Source of the DNA: Paenibacillus silviterrae
Lineage (GTDB): Bacteria; Bacillota; Bacilli; Paenibacillales; NBRC-103111
DNA length: 64,000 nucleotides
Assembly (NCBI RefSeq): GCF_030167925.1
Contig: NZ_JASKUT010000001.1
Span: 2,170,001 to 2,234,000 of the forward strand
Reading direction: 5' to 3'
In this document: positions 7,782-17,043 of the stretch, piece by piece
How the letters are laid out: each line of letters starts with the position of its first letter
Numbering within the stretch: position 1 is the first letter of the stretch
Notes under the pieces: generated by a model
Seen by the model: the letters and a program-made list of their open reading frames with translations, nothing else
What the model was told of the DNA's origin: nothing
The model's database searches: none
Translations under genes and position numbers: made by a program

Positions 7782-8339
7782 TTATTTACGGAAAAGTCCG
7801 TATCCGTTCAAAGGCACAACAGGCTCCATATCCTCGGATAAGCCCCCGTTCCCTTCACTCATCGCTACATCGACTAGCCAGCGGGTAAAAGAAGCGACCT
7901 GCATCGAAGCCATCTCTTCCAAGCTGAAAAATCCGGCGGCATCCACCTCCACGCCGTCCGCCCGAGGCTCACCGCCAATATATTTCATCTCGAACGCCAA
8001 ATACACATTATGTATGTTTCTCGGCTGATCTCTGACGGCGACAATGCGCTGCACCTCAGCCTCGATACCGGCCTCCTCAAGCACCTCCCGACGGATGGTG
8101 TCGTGTATCAGCTCATGCTGCTCGATATATCCTCCGGGATTGGTCCAGTTGCCCTTGCCCGGCTCCTGTGCCCTCCGTACGAGAAGCACCTTTCCGTCCC
8201 GCACGACGAGCGCCCCGACGCCAACGCTGTAATTGCCCCAATGGACGAAGCTGCACCGGGTGCAGGCTCTTCTAGACGTTCCGTCTACGTCTCGTGTCTC
8301 CATGGGGGACCCGCACGACATGCAATAATTCACTTCCAT
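7782..8339 (-). CDS. Nudix hydrolase with N-terminal zinc ribbon
   Basis: 185 aa. Two CxxC pairs (CMSCG, CTRCSF) form a NudC-like zinc ribbon. The Nudix box GYIEQHELIHDTIRREVLEE-AGI fits GX5EX7REUXEEXGU exactly and should bind Mg2+ for hydrolysis of a nucleoside diphosphate-X substrate. The ATG at 8339 (MEVNYC) is preferred, with AGAGGG upstream; a GTG 12 bases earlier overlaps that site. It stands alone between convergent and divergent neighbours. The substrate is not predictable; a role in nucleotide clean-up is typical of the family. Confidence 0.85.
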   Translation of the reverse strand: MEVNYCMSCGSPMETRDVDGTSRRACTRCSFVHWGNYSVGVGALVVRDGKVLLVRRAQEPGKGNWTNPGGYIEQHELIHDTIRREVLEEAGIEAEVQRIVAVRDQPRNIHNVYLAFEMKYIGGEPRADGVEVDAAGFFSLEEMASMQVASFTRWLVDVAMSEGNGGLSEDMEPVVPLNGYGLFRK

Positions 8340-8404
8340 GTGTTGCGCCACCCTCTGCCTATGATAATGATCACACTACTAGATTAAGATACCATAAAAA
8401 GCTC

Positions 8405-8463
8405 AGAGGGTAACTAAAAAATAAGCGGCGGCGGCTCCGCGCTGTCAGCAGAACCGCCGCCGC
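8405..8463 (-). terminator. Terminator after GH43 gene
   Basis: A GC-rich perfect 10-bp stem (GCGGCGGCGG 8425-8434, CCGCCGCCGC 8454-8463), followed on the minus strand by TTATTTTTTAG. Confidence 0.85.
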
Positions 8464-8478
8464 CTAGGAACAGGCTGC

Positions 8479-10056
8479 TTACTCGCTCAAGGCTCGATAA
8501 GTAAAATAATCAAAATCCGCATAACTTTTAGCCTCGCTGAGATCCTGTGCGCAGAGGCCGACCATGGAGCCCGTGAAGCCCAGCTTGCCTCCGTATTCGT
8601 CGGATAGCATGCCGAAATCCAGCTCCGGACCGATACGCTGCCAGGCTTGGCCATCGCTCGATACATACAAGCTCAGCTTGGCATAGTCGATTACCCCACG
8701 GAGGTACACGCGCTCCCATCCGTTTACGCCGATCCGCTCCTGCTCTTCACGGAGCTTCGCCGTCTCGCTGATTTCGATGCCGACATACGCGCCAAGCTCC
8801 TCATCCTGAGTGATCCGAAGATAAAAGTATTCACTCTCGTCATAATAGAACACCAATCCGGCCATCTGGCAGTAGGATGCCGGAGCGAATTCCACGCACG
8901 TCTCCACCTCGCAGCGGAAATGCCGAATGCGGCGGGCGACCATGCTCTGCTCGTGCCAAGAATACAGCGATTCCCTGCCGGTAAGCCTCAAATATCCCGG
9001 CCGTTCCGTCAGGCTAAGCCAGGACGGGGCTGCGGGGACTCGCAGCGATTGCCAATGGATGCTCAATCGGCTGTTCTCAAAATGATCCGTTTCCAGTTCC
9101 TCCGGGAAAGGGTGAGGCGCGAGATCCGGTGAAGGCAGCGTCAGCTGAGCCTGTCTCCCTCCTCCGGAGAGCCGCGGCCAGCCATCCTGCGTCCATTCGA
9201 TATGCTGCAGAGCGGTCTCGCGACCAAGCGGATTCAGCTGTCGGCCGTCCGGCAGCATACGGGCACAGATGATGGTCATGTACCAATCTCCGTTCTGGGT
9301 TTGGACCAGGCAGCCGTGTCCCGCATTCTGCAATGGATGGCCGGGATCTCCCGCAGACGTAACGATCGGATAGTCCGGATCCGCCTCATACGGTCCGTCG
9401 ATGCTTCTGGAGCGCATCATCGTTGCCGCATGATTGCGGCCCGTTCCGCCTTCCGCCAGCAGCAGGTAGTAGTATTCGCCGATTTTATACAGATGCGGGC
9501 CTTCCGTTACGCCGATACTTGTTCCCTTCGTCAGCTGCTTGACCGGTCCGACCAGCTTCTGCTTCACAGCGTCATACTCCTGCATATAAACTCCCGCAAA
9601 CCGGGCTTTTCCTTGCCGGTGGTCCCAATGCATATTCAGCAGCCATTTACGCCCGTCCGTATCGTGGAACAAGGAATGGTCGAAGCCCGTGCCGTTCAAA
9701 TAGACCGGATCGGACCAAGGGCCGTGAATGCTCTCCGCTGTGGTTACATAGTTACGCATGTCCTTATAAACGCCCTTGCGGCTTCGCATCACGGTATAAC
9801 ACAAATAGAAGATGCCGTCGGCATAAGACAGACAAGGAGCCCAAATGCCGCCGGAGCTCGGAATGCCCTTCAGGTCCAGCAATCGCGTATCACGCAAGGG
9901 ATAGGTGAGCAGCTGCCAGTGTACCAAATCCTTGGAATGATAAATCGCAACTCCCGGAAACCATTCGAACGTAGAGGTGGCGATATAGTAATCCTCCCCC
10001 ACACGAACGATCGAGGGATCGGGGTTAAAGCCGGTAAGTATAGGATTGCAAATCAA
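8479..10056 (-). CDS. Glycoside hydrolase family 43 (beta-xylosidase/arabinosidase type)
   Basis: 525 aa from a TTG start. The five-bladed propeller begins NPILTGFNPDPSIVRVGEDYY with the catalytic base Asp; the catalytic acid Glu is in VTEGPHLYKIGEYYYLL. A C-terminal beta-sandwich (about residues 330-525) is typical of GH43 beta-xylosidases. There is no signal peptide, so it should act inside the cell on short xylo- or arabino-oligosaccharides brought in by the transporter of this cluster. The frame is open back to an ATG at 10161, but AGGAG precedes the TTG at 10056 and the homologous fold begins there. Its stop is followed by a strong terminator, ending the cluster. Confidence 0.85.
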   Translation of the reverse strand: MICNPILTGFNPDPSIVRVGEDYYIATSTFEWFPGVAIYHSKDLVHWQLLTYPLRDTRLLDLKGIPSSGGIWAPCLSYADGIFYLCYTVMRSRKGVYKDMRNYVTTAESIHGPWSDPVYLNGTGFDHSLFHDTDGRKWLLNMHWDHRQGKARFAGVYMQEYDAVKQKLVGPVKQLTKGTSIGVTEGPHLYKIGEYYYLLLAEGGTGRNHAATMMRSRSIDGPYEADPDYPIVTSAGDPGHPLQNAGHGCLVQTQNGDWYMTIICARMLPDGRQLNPLGRETALQHIEWTQDGWPRLSGGGRQAQLTLPSPDLAPHPFPEELETDHFENSRLSIHWQSLRVPAAPSWLSLTERPGYLRLTGRESLYSWHEQSMVARRIRHFRCEVETCVEFAPASYCQMAGLVFYYDESEYFYLRITQDEELGAYVGIEISETAKLREEQERIGVNGWERVYLRGVIDYAKLSLYVSSDGQAWQRIGPELDFGMLSDEYGGKLGFTGSMVGLCAQDLSEAKSYADFDYFTYRALSE

Positions 10057-10162
10057 CTTTTGTTCACTCCTATCTAGGGAATAACATAAACCTAACACAA
10101 CCCGGCTCTTGAACAAATGCGTTTTTTTAAGCGAAATATGCGGCAATTTTAGAACCTGCACA

Positions 10163-10192
10163 TAAAGAAAGAAGCCCCCGAATATCAGGCGC
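10163..10192 (-). terminator. Terminator after response-regulator gene
   Basis: A hairpin at 10174-10192 with one internal mismatch, followed on the minus strand by TTCTTTCTTT. It would separate the regulator genes from the GH43 gene. Confidence 0.55.
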
Positions 10193-10203
10193 CCCTTTCC
10201 AGC

Positions 10204-11805
10204 TCAATGCTTTTGATTTTTATATTCCTGCGGAAGCTTGCCGAAATGCTTTTTAAACATATCGCTGAACTGTCTGGCGTTGTTATAACCTACCTGCTCC
10301 GCGATTTCGTATACCATCAGATCGGTTTGAAGGAGCAGCTTGACCGCCTGCTTCATTCGAACCTCCGTCACGTACTGCTTAAAGTTTTGCTGGGTGTGCT
10401 TTTTGAAGAAGCTGCTGAAGTAATACGGATTCATGTAAACCATGGACGCTATGCTTTCCAGCGTAATATTCTCATGGTAATGACGTTCGATATACTCCTT
10501 CACCATGCTCATCTGCTGAGCATCCTTCCCCATTCCGGCGGATTGCAGCTGCCTGAGCATACCCGTAATCTCCTGCCGCATATATTGCTGAAGCTCCTCA
10601 TACTGCCGGAAACGATGCATCGCCGGGAGCTGCTCCTTACTGAGCCCGTTGTACGCAATCCCGACCTCCGTTAGCTCCTCCGCCAGCTCCGTCAACAAAG
10701 TATAACAAGCCGTCACCGCCGCTTCCTTGCTCCCTTGAGACAACTGTGCAATGCGGGAAAAGGCCCTATCCAGAATGCCGGGCAAAGCATCTTCCTCTTT
10801 CGCCAGGAGTGCTTGCAGGATCAGCTGTCTTATTTCCGTCAAAGCGCTTGGACCCGACTCTTCGGCATCCGCCGGCCGCTGGCGGTCAAGAGCCTTCCAT
10901 GCCAAAGCCTTGCCTCTTCCGATAAAATAGCTAAGCCTAAGCGCATCCAAAGCGGAAGTATAGGAGCCCTTAAGCTCTTGCAGTGTCTCTGCCGGGCGGC
11001 CCACTCCTACCGTGATTTTTATTTTCAGGAAAAAGAATACCTTCTCGACCATCTCCTCCCCCAAGGCCAGCATGTCTCTGCTCTCGCTGTGGTTTGAAAT
11101 GACGCACAGAAGCTCCCCTTTGCGCAGCACAAGCCCCTCTCCGTACCGCATTGCCAATTCGTCCGTCAGATTGGAAACGGCGAAAAGCACCAGCCGCTTC
11201 TCATGCTCCCCCCATGAGCCTATCCCTTCATCCAGCGGCTCCAGCATGATGGTCATAACGGAAAAGCATGGCTGCGAAAACGAAATTTCCAGCTGCGCCA
11301 GCTGCCGCTGCGCGTCATCCGCGCGAATGTCGCCTTCGGTTAACCGGTCGAACAGCTCCTCGAGCTGCGTCTTCTTATCCTTCTGCTCGTAAGCGGCCAG
11401 CTTGACCATAGAGGTTTGCTCATCCGTTTCCTCTTTGAGCAGAGACACCGCCTTCTGCACCGCGGCTTGAAGCAGCCCCTTCTCAACCGGCTTCACCAAA
11501 TAATCGACCGCTCCGAAGGCAAGCGCGTCCTTCGCATAGGAAAACTCCTGGTAAGCGCTGATAAAGATCACCTTCGTCCGCAGCCCTCTCCGATCGATTT
11601 CCTTGATCACATCGATGCCCGTCCCGTCCGGCATGCTGATGTCGGTGATTACGAGCTCCGGCTCCTCCCGCTCGATCAGCTCCAAAAGGCCCTTGCCCGT
11701 CCAGGCTTCCCCGACTATGCGGATGCCCAGCTCCTGCCAAGCAATAAGCTTCCTTAATCCGCGTATAATCATCGGCTCATCATCAGCCAGAATGGCTCTC
11801 ATCAC
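10204..11805 (-). CDS. YesN-type response regulator (REC plus AraC HTH)
   Basis: 533 aa. Receiver domain at residues 1-120 with acidic DDEP, phospho-acceptor D55 (LVITDISMP) and the KPVEK lysine. A long middle region (about 130-420) of weak conservation is followed by two AraC helix-turn-helix motifs at the C-terminus (ENITLESIASMVYMNPYYFSSFFKK and VYEIAEQVGYNNARQFSDMFKKHFG). The GTG at 11805 follows AGGAGGTGG. It overlaps the end of the kinase gene by 23 bp, so the two are translationally coupled. It probably activates the sugar transporter and hydrolase genes of this cluster when phosphorylated. Confidence 0.92.
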   Translation of the reverse strand: MMRAILADDEPMIIRGLRKLIAWQELGIRIVGEAWTGKGLLELIEREEPELVITDISMPDGTGIDVIKEIDRRGLRTKVIFISAYQEFSYAKDALAFGAVDYLVKPVEKGLLQAAVQKAVSLLKEETDEQTSMVKLAAYEQKDKKTQLEELFDRLTEGDIRADDAQRQLAQLEISFSQPCFSVMTIMLEPLDEGIGSWGEHEKRLVLFAVSNLTDELAMRYGEGLVLRKGELLCVISNHSESRDMLALGEEMVEKVFFFLKIKITVGVGRPAETLQELKGSYTSALDALRLSYFIGRGKALAWKALDRQRPADAEESGPSALTEIRQLILQALLAKEEDALPGILDRAFSRIAQLSQGSKEAAVTACYTLLTELAEELTEVGIAYNGLSKEQLPAMHRFRQYEELQQYMRQEITGMLRQLQSAGMGKDAQQMSMVKEYIERHYHENITLESIASMVYMNPYYFSSFFKKHTQQNFKQYVTEVRMKQAVKLLLQTDLMVYEIAEQVGYNNARQFSDMFKKHFGKLPQEYKNQKH

Positions 11806-13579
11806 GGGCGCCCACCTCCTTCGCCAAGGGTATGACCAGCCTTACCGAGGTTCCGATATGCTGAGTGCTGTTGATTTGAAGTCCGTAATCCGGGCCGTAT
11901 AAAGCTGCCAAACGGTCATGCACGTTTTTCAAACCGATGCCGCTACCGGATTCGCCGGGCTGTTCCCCTCTTAGCTTGGCCCTCACTCGCTCGAGAGTGT
12001 CCGCAGACATGCCTACCCCGTCGTCGTCAACGGTGATGCAGATATGCCCCTCGGACCCTCTTTCCGCGGTAATGCGAACCGTGCCCTTGCCGGCTTTGCG
12101 CATGATCCCGTGATAGATGGCATTTTCGACAAGCGGCTGAACGGACAGCTTGGGGATGGGCATACTCAGCAGCTCCGTTTCGAAGCGGAACTCCATAGCC
12201 AATCGATGCTCCCCGTAACGAAACTCCATAAGCTTGAAATACTGTTCGATGTTCATCTTCTCTTCGGAAAGCGGAACCGTCTCCTGGCCGTAATCCAACA
12301 CGTACTTCAGCTGATGCGACAGCGACAGGATCATATCCCCGACCTCGTGATCGTCGTTGGCCACAGCGCTCATTCGGATCACCTCGAGTGTATTGTACAA
12401 ATAATGGGGCCGGATTTGACTTTTCAGCGCGTTAAGCTCCGCTTGCTTCTGCTTGATTTGAGCCACATAAACCTCATCGATGTAGCTTTGCAGCCGGACT
12501 ACCATTTTGTTGAAGCCTCTCGCCAGCAAACCGACCTCATCCGCTGATTGCACGGTCACCTGGGTATTGAAGTTGCCGGACTCGATTTTGGACATTTGTC
12601 TCGTGATGCTTCGGATCGGTCCGGAAAGCCGGTTGGAGAAAAGCACGGCCACCAGCACCAAAGAGAGGATACAGGCGCCGATGATGAGGAACAGCGTCCT
12701 CATAATCTGATCGATCCGGTCGAACATTTCTTCTTTATAGAAATCGCCTCGAACCGTCCAGCCTACGTCCTCCACACCTTGCACCATCTGAATATATCCC
12801 TCTGTTTGATCCGGGGGCTGATACGGCTGTCCGATGAGGCTCCGCTGATTGCTGTAAATGATCGTCCCCTTCGAATCAAGTACATAGATAACATCCTTTG
12901 GGCCAAGCATCATCTGTTGAAAAATCTCCTCAAAGGCGCCCATGCTCACATCCATAAAAAAGGTGCCAACCAAGGGCCCCTGGAGTCCGCTTGATCCAAG
13001 CACATCCGTAAGGTTGCGGGCAAAGGTCATAACCAAGTCGTCGGACCGAAGGTAATATGCTTCCTTATGCGTTGGATAGAACGCCAGCGACTGACGATCC
13101 ACCAGCTGTTCCTTCCAGCTCTCCGGCGGAAAAGCGAAGCTGAAATCATAGGATTTGTTCTCCTTGCTAAGATGCTGCAGCCTGCCGTCCACCATCAGAA
13201 AAAAAACATTTTGCAAATACCGGTCCGTGTACAGCATCGTTCTCAAGAAGTCATCGATGGTGCTTGTCAGCTGATAATCCCTCTGAGCGCTTTGAACGGC
13301 AATGGCCTGCCCCAGCTGGCTGAACCTCCCGTCCACTCCGTAGGAATACATCAATTTGGTTATATTATTATACTTGGTGTACATATCGTGAATATTTTTG
13401 CCGGAAAATAACATCATTTGCTCATAGTTATTCACCAGATTCCGCTCGATATACGAGCTAAAGGTGTTTAACGAGACATAACTAATCAATAACAACGGAA
13501 CGAGACCGACGATAATAAAAGATAACGTAAACTTGGCAAATATGCTTTTGCGAATACCGGTGAAGGCAGCCATGTTCAT
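11783..13579 (-). CDS. YesM-type sensor histidine kinase
   Basis: 598 aa. A first membrane helix (about residues 13-35), an extracellular sensor region of roughly 250 residues and a second helix (ILIIGACILSLVLVAVLF) precede a HAMP domain (SNRLSGPIRSITRQMSKIESGNF). The cytoplasmic part has the His-kinase motif with the phosphorylated His in RPHYLYNTLEVIRM, then an ATPase domain (VENAIYHGI; GIGLKNVHDRL). It should sense a sugar or the loaded binding protein and phosphorylate the partner at 10204-11805. The gene overlaps the regulator start. It lies within the transporter cluster, downstream of the beta-helix hydrolase. Confidence 0.92.
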   Translation of the reverse strand: MNMAAFTGIRKSIFAKFTLSFIIVGLVPLLLISYVSLNTFSSYIERNLVNNYEQMMLFSGKNIHDMYTKYNNITKLMYSYGVDGRFSQLGQAIAVQSAQRDYQLTSTIDDFLRTMLYTDRYLQNVFFLMVDGRLQHLSKENKSYDFSFAFPPESWKEQLVDRQSLAFYPTHKEAYYLRSDDLVMTFARNLTDVLGSSGLQGPLVGTFFMDVSMGAFEEIFQQMMLGPKDVIYVLDSKGTIIYSNQRSLIGQPYQPPDQTEGYIQMVQGVEDVGWTVRGDFYKEEMFDRIDQIMRTLFLIIGACILSLVLVAVLFSNRLSGPIRSITRQMSKIESGNFNTQVTVQSADEVGLLARGFNKMVVRLQSYIDEVYVAQIKQKQAELNALKSQIRPHYLYNTLEVIRMSAVANDDHEVGDMILSLSHQLKYVLDYGQETVPLSEEKMNIEQYFKLMEFRYGEHRLAMEFRFETELLSMPIPKLSVQPLVENAIYHGIMRKAGKGTVRITAERGSEGHICITVDDDGVGMSADTLERVRAKLRGEQPGESGSGIGLKNVHDRLAALYGPDYGLQINSTQHIGTSVRLVIPLAKEVGARDESHSG

Positions 13580-13679
13580 TCCCGCCCCGTTCCTTTCCTT
13601 GGCAATGAAAACGTTAATTTACCTTATCATATCAGGTTTGCACCGGGAAGCCTATGGATGACCTTGCCTGCCGGAACTC

Positions 13680-15113
13680 TCACTTGAAGGTTACATTGTC
13701 CGCGAACGCATTGATATCGAAGTGCTCCAGCGGATCCAGGACCCTCTTTCCATTGATGCGGAGGTTGACAAACTCCACTCCGTTCACCCGACGCTCCGGA
13801 TCGTATCCGTAAATCCGGTTCTTATGGCTGCATTTGCCCGAATAAGAAATGTCGCGGAACGTGATATTCTCTATACGCTGCCCGGGCACCGGGTTATAAT
13901 CCTTGTTCAGAACGACACGGATATCAACAAGCTGTCCAAGCTCGAAGTCCTCTACGCGGATGTTCTCATAGCTTACATTCCGCACGATATTGTTGTCACC
14001 TGCATTGATCGACATCGCTCCCCAGTAATTCGGCTGAGGCTCATGATGCTCCAAAATATCAAGATTGCGGAAACGGATGTCTTCAATCACATCTCCGCCA
14101 CGATCGTGATCCCCGTGTGTCCCGATATTGAGCGGATGGGCAACGTCAGCCCACAGAATCGAATTGGTAACCGTCACATCGCGGGTATCGCCCCTATAAT
14201 CCCAACGCGAGCCGTAAATCGCAATACAGTCATCCGAGGTTCGGAGAAACACGTCATCGATTGTAATGTGCTTGCTGGCCATCATATCGATCCCATCGGA
14301 CCATCCGCGTGTGCTGAACGACTTGAAATTGCTGATGCGGACATGCTCCGATTTCCCGATGTAAATACTGTAATGGGGCGGATCAAGCGTTATGATGCCT
14401 TCCACCGTAATATTCCGGGAGAACACAATCCGCACTCCGCGAAAGGCCGAGAAGCGGTGAAAGTCGGATAAGTACAGCATCCCTCTGCCTCGGATGACAA
14501 CATCCTCCGCATGGTCGCATACCAGGGAACCGGCGACGACGGCTCCCCCCGCGATATATATCGTCTTACCGGTAGGAATTCGGAGGATCGTTTCCTCTAG
14601 ATAATGCATCCCCGGAGCAAAATAAATCACCTTCGGCGGCCGGCCCCCCGGATTTACCGGTTCAGCTGCGAGCCGGTAAATATCCTCCGTCCGGTGGATG
14701 GCCGGCTTCAGCACCAGCACGCCCTCATCCTCCGGGCTCGGCGCGTCCGTCTCCAACGGATTGGCGAACAGGTGCAGATTGGCGAAGCGGTCCCCGTTCA
14801 TTTCAAGCGACAGCTTGCAGGGCTTATTCAGCACGAAGCTTAGACTATTTCCTTCTTCCGTGAATCGGATGCCTGCGGATAACGGACGAATGACTGCGTT
14901 TTGAACGAACGCTCTGGCACCCGCAACCTTTACCTCCACTTCTCCCTCCATGTCAAAATACACCATGGAAGCTTGGCGAACCTGATGCATATCCACCTTC
15001 ACCTCGTAGACGAACAGCTCCTTCCACGGCTCGCCCGGTATTCTGGCCCATACCCGATAATCATCCCGGCCTGCCGCTCCCTTCGGAGCCTCGTATATCC
15101 GCAGCGTACCCAT
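13680..15113 (-). CDS. Right-handed beta-helix glycoside hydrolase (GH28/GH49-like)
   Basis: 477 aa without a signal peptide. An N-terminal beta-sandwich (about residues 1-150) precedes a right-handed beta-helix. Sequences resembling the active site of clan GH-N enzymes are visible: WSDGIDMM, TSDDCIAIYGS with the Asp pair, and NIGTHGDHD. The classical GH28 RIK motif is not seen; IRVVLNKDYN stands in its place. It therefore may be a divergent polygalacturonase- or dextranase-like enzyme. It lies between the transporter and the two-component genes, suggesting intracellular trimming of imported oligosaccharides, perhaps pectin- or hemicellulose-derived. The substrate is uncertain. Confidence 0.75.
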   Translation of the reverse strand: MGTLRIYEAPKGAAGRDDYRVWARIPGEPWKELFVYEVKVDMHQVRQASMVYFDMEGEVEVKVAGARAFVQNAVIRPLSAGIRFTEEGNSLSFVLNKPCKLSLEMNGDRFANLHLFANPLETDAPSPEDEGVLVLKPAIHRTEDIYRLAAEPVNPGGRPPKVIYFAPGMHYLEETILRIPTGKTIYIAGGAVVAGSLVCDHAEDVVIRGRGMLYLSDFHRFSAFRGVRIVFSRNITVEGIITLDPPHYSIYIGKSEHVRISNFKSFSTRGWSDGIDMMASKHITIDDVFLRTSDDCIAIYGSRWDYRGDTRDVTVTNSILWADVAHPLNIGTHGDHDRGGDVIEDIRFRNLDILEHHEPQPNYWGAMSINAGDNNIVRNVSYENIRVEDFELGQLVDIRVVLNKDYNPVPGQRIENITFRDISYSGKCSHKNRIYGYDPERRVNGVEFVNLRINGKRVLDPLEHFDINAFADNVTFK

Positions 15114-15151
15114 GCTTTTCCTCCCTTATTAGCTTCATAGTTGAATTCAAC

Positions 15152-15189
15152 AAAGTAAAACCGCTACGGCTGATGAACCTGTAGCGGTT
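15152..15189 (-). terminator. Terminator after permease pair
   Basis: A 9-bp stem (AACCGCTAC 15159-15167, GTAGCGGTT 15181-15189), then TTACTTTG on the minus strand. Confidence 0.65.
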
Positions 15190-15196
15190 ATGCGGG

Positions 15197-16027
15197 TTAC
15201 CCCTTCGTCGCACCGGCGGCAATGCCTTTGACGAAATATTTTTGCAAGAAGATGAAGGCAATCAGGACCGGTATGATCGAGATCACCGTACCGGCGAACA
15301 CCATATCCCACTGAGAGGCCAGCTCACCGACGAATTTGAAGATTTCCACAATCATCGTCTTAGCCTTATTCGAAGGGAGAATCAGACTTGGCATGAGGAA
15401 GTCATTCCAGATCCCGAGTCCTTGCAGCACCACCATACTTGCCGTACATGGCCCGAGCAGCGGAAATACGATCTGCCAGAAGGTGCGTACTCTGGAGCAG
15501 CCGTCAATCGCTGCGGCTTCTTCAATTTCAATCGGAATCCCCTTGATGAAGCTGGTATAAAGCAATACGCCCATGCCGACCGAACCCGAAATGTAAATCA
15601 GAATCGGAGCCGTTAACGTCCCGTACAGACCGAATGCTTTCATTTGCTTAAACAAAGGAATCATGTACACCTGAAACGGAATCATCATCCCTGCCAAATA
15701 ATAAACGTAGATGGCGTTCGTCCATTTCTTGCCCGTACGCTCAATCGCGTAGGCGGCCATCGGAATAAGCAGAACCATAAGCAGAATAGAGGTTAACGTT
15801 AGGATGGCGCTGTTCATCATCGCTGCCGGAAAACGGGTTTTGGTCCAGAGATAGACGAAGCTGTCCACGTAGAAGCTGCTGGGAAAAGCAACGGCATCCC
15901 TCAAGATTTCACCGTTGGTCTTAAAGGCCGAAATGATACTGAAGTAAATGGGAAAGCAGAACAGTACGGCAATAACAAGAGTGACCGCAAACATGCCGAT
16001 CTCGATCCATTTATTCGACTTGTGCAT
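15197..16027 (-). CDS. Carbohydrate ABC transporter permease (MalG type)
   Basis: 276 aa with about six membrane helices and the EAA loop (EIEEAAAIDGCSRVRTFWQIVFPLL) that docks the ATPase. The C-terminus ends in the FFVKGIAAGATKG pattern usual for MalG/AraQ-type subunits. It starts one base after the stop of the partner permease, so the two are co-translated. With the MalF-type partner it should form the membrane channel of a sugar importer fed by the lipoprotein at 17044-18381. No ATPase gene is present. Confidence 0.9.
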   Translation of the reverse strand: MHKSNKWIEIGMFAVTLVIAVLFCFPIYFSIISAFKTNGEILRDAVAFPSSFYVDSFVYLWTKTRFPAAMMNSAILTLTSILLMVLLIPMAAYAIERTGKKWTNAIYVYYLAGMMIPFQVYMIPLFKQMKAFGLYGTLTAPILIYISGSVGMGVLLYTSFIKGIPIEIEEAAAIDGCSRVRTFWQIVFPLLGPCTASMVVLQGLGIWNDFLMPSLILPSNKAKTMIVEIFKFVGELASQWDMVFAGTVISIIPVLIAFIFLQKYFVKGIAAGATKG

Positions 16028-16028
16028 A

Positions 16029-16961
16029 TTACATCTGCACCTCCCGTTTGCGAAGCAATTTCACTTGGATGAGAGAGACGATCAGAATCAGGAGGAAGAG
16101 AACAAGGGAAAGCGCCGTACCGTAGCCCTGTCTCAGCTCTCCGAAGCCGACTTTATAAACGATGTAGGTCATGGTTTCCGTTGCGAAGCCCGGACCGCCA
16201 TCGGTCATTACCGCAATTTGGTCAAAGATTTTGAGTGCGCCGATCATCGACAGCATGACGCTGACGGTCATGGCGCCGGCCAGCAATGGAAACGTGATAT
16301 GACGGAACTGCTGCCACCGGTTGGCACCGTCGATAGCGGCCGCTTCATTTAATTCCGCAGGTATTCCTTGCAGCCCGGCCAAATAAATAATCATATAATA
16401 ACCGGAGCCCTTCCAAACGGTTGTTATAATAATGGCCAGCATCGCGTAGTCCGGATTACCCAGCCAATCGATTTTGAATACGCCGAGACCGATTCGTTCC
16501 AGAAGCTGAGAAATGACCCCAAAGTTGTAATTAAAGATAATGGCCCAGACAAAGCCCATAACGATCCCGCTCAGCAGAACGGGGAAATAAAAAATACTGC
16601 GGAACAAATTTTTGAACCAGCGCACCTGGTCTACCAGCATCGCCAGCACAATCGCTACGATATTCTCCAGAAGTACAAGTGATACGGACATAATCAATGT
16701 ATTCTTTAACGCATTGTGCACCCGCTCGCTGTTCCACATCTCGATAAAGTTATCGAACCCGATGTATTTGATCTGCGGGCTGACCCCATCCCATGAGGTA
16801 AAGCTTAAGTTCACACTGTTCAAGGTCGGATAGATGACGAACAACGTATACAAAATAAAGGAAGGAAGAATAAAAAGAACCGAAAAGGATAACCAAGGTT
16901 TTTTCTTCCTCGTCGCGGCCTTTGCTTCAGTATAGCCGTTCATTGCATTGATACTCTCCAT
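16029..16961 (-). CDS. Carbohydrate ABC transporter permease (MalF type)
   Basis: 310 aa with about six membrane helices and an EAA loop (ELNEAAAIDGANRWQQFRHITFPLL). The first helix follows a charged KKKPW segment. The ATG at 16961 (MESIN) has GGGAGGAG 8 bases upstream; a farther in-frame ATG at 16985 lacks as good a site. It is the partner of the MalG-type permease encoded directly downstream. Confidence 0.9.
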   Translation of the reverse strand: MESINAMNGYTEAKAATRKKKPWLSFSVLFILPSFILYTLFVIYPTLNSVNLSFTSWDGVSPQIKYIGFDNFIEMWNSERVHNALKNTLIMSVSLVLLENIVAIVLAMLVDQVRWFKNLFRSIFYFPVLLSGIVMGFVWAIIFNYNFGVISQLLERIGLGVFKIDWLGNPDYAMLAIIITTVWKGSGYYMIIYLAGLQGIPAELNEAAAIDGANRWQQFRHITFPLLAGAMTVSVMLSMIGALKIFDQIAVMTDGGPGFATETMTYIVYKVGFGELRQGYGTALSLVLFLLILIVSLIQVKLLRKREVQM

Positions 16962-16994
16962 GAATTTTTCTCCTCCCGGGCACATTAAGGAGGA

Positions 16995-17022
16995 GACCCC
17001 TGCATGTGTCAGAGCAGAGGTC
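16995..17022 (-). terminator. Hairpin between binding-protein and permease genes
   Basis: GACCCCTGC at 16995-17003 faces GCAGAGGTC at 17014-17022, giving a 9-bp RNA stem with one G-U pair, just after the lipoprotein stop. A similar element occurs at the other three such junctions in the window. Confidence 0.5.
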
Positions 17023-17043
17023 CATCCTTGACTACATTTCTAT

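Noticed and set aside
9202..10077. 291-codon open frame opposite the GH43 gene
   Set aside because: No start signal and no family features, while the GH43 motifs on the other strand are complete.
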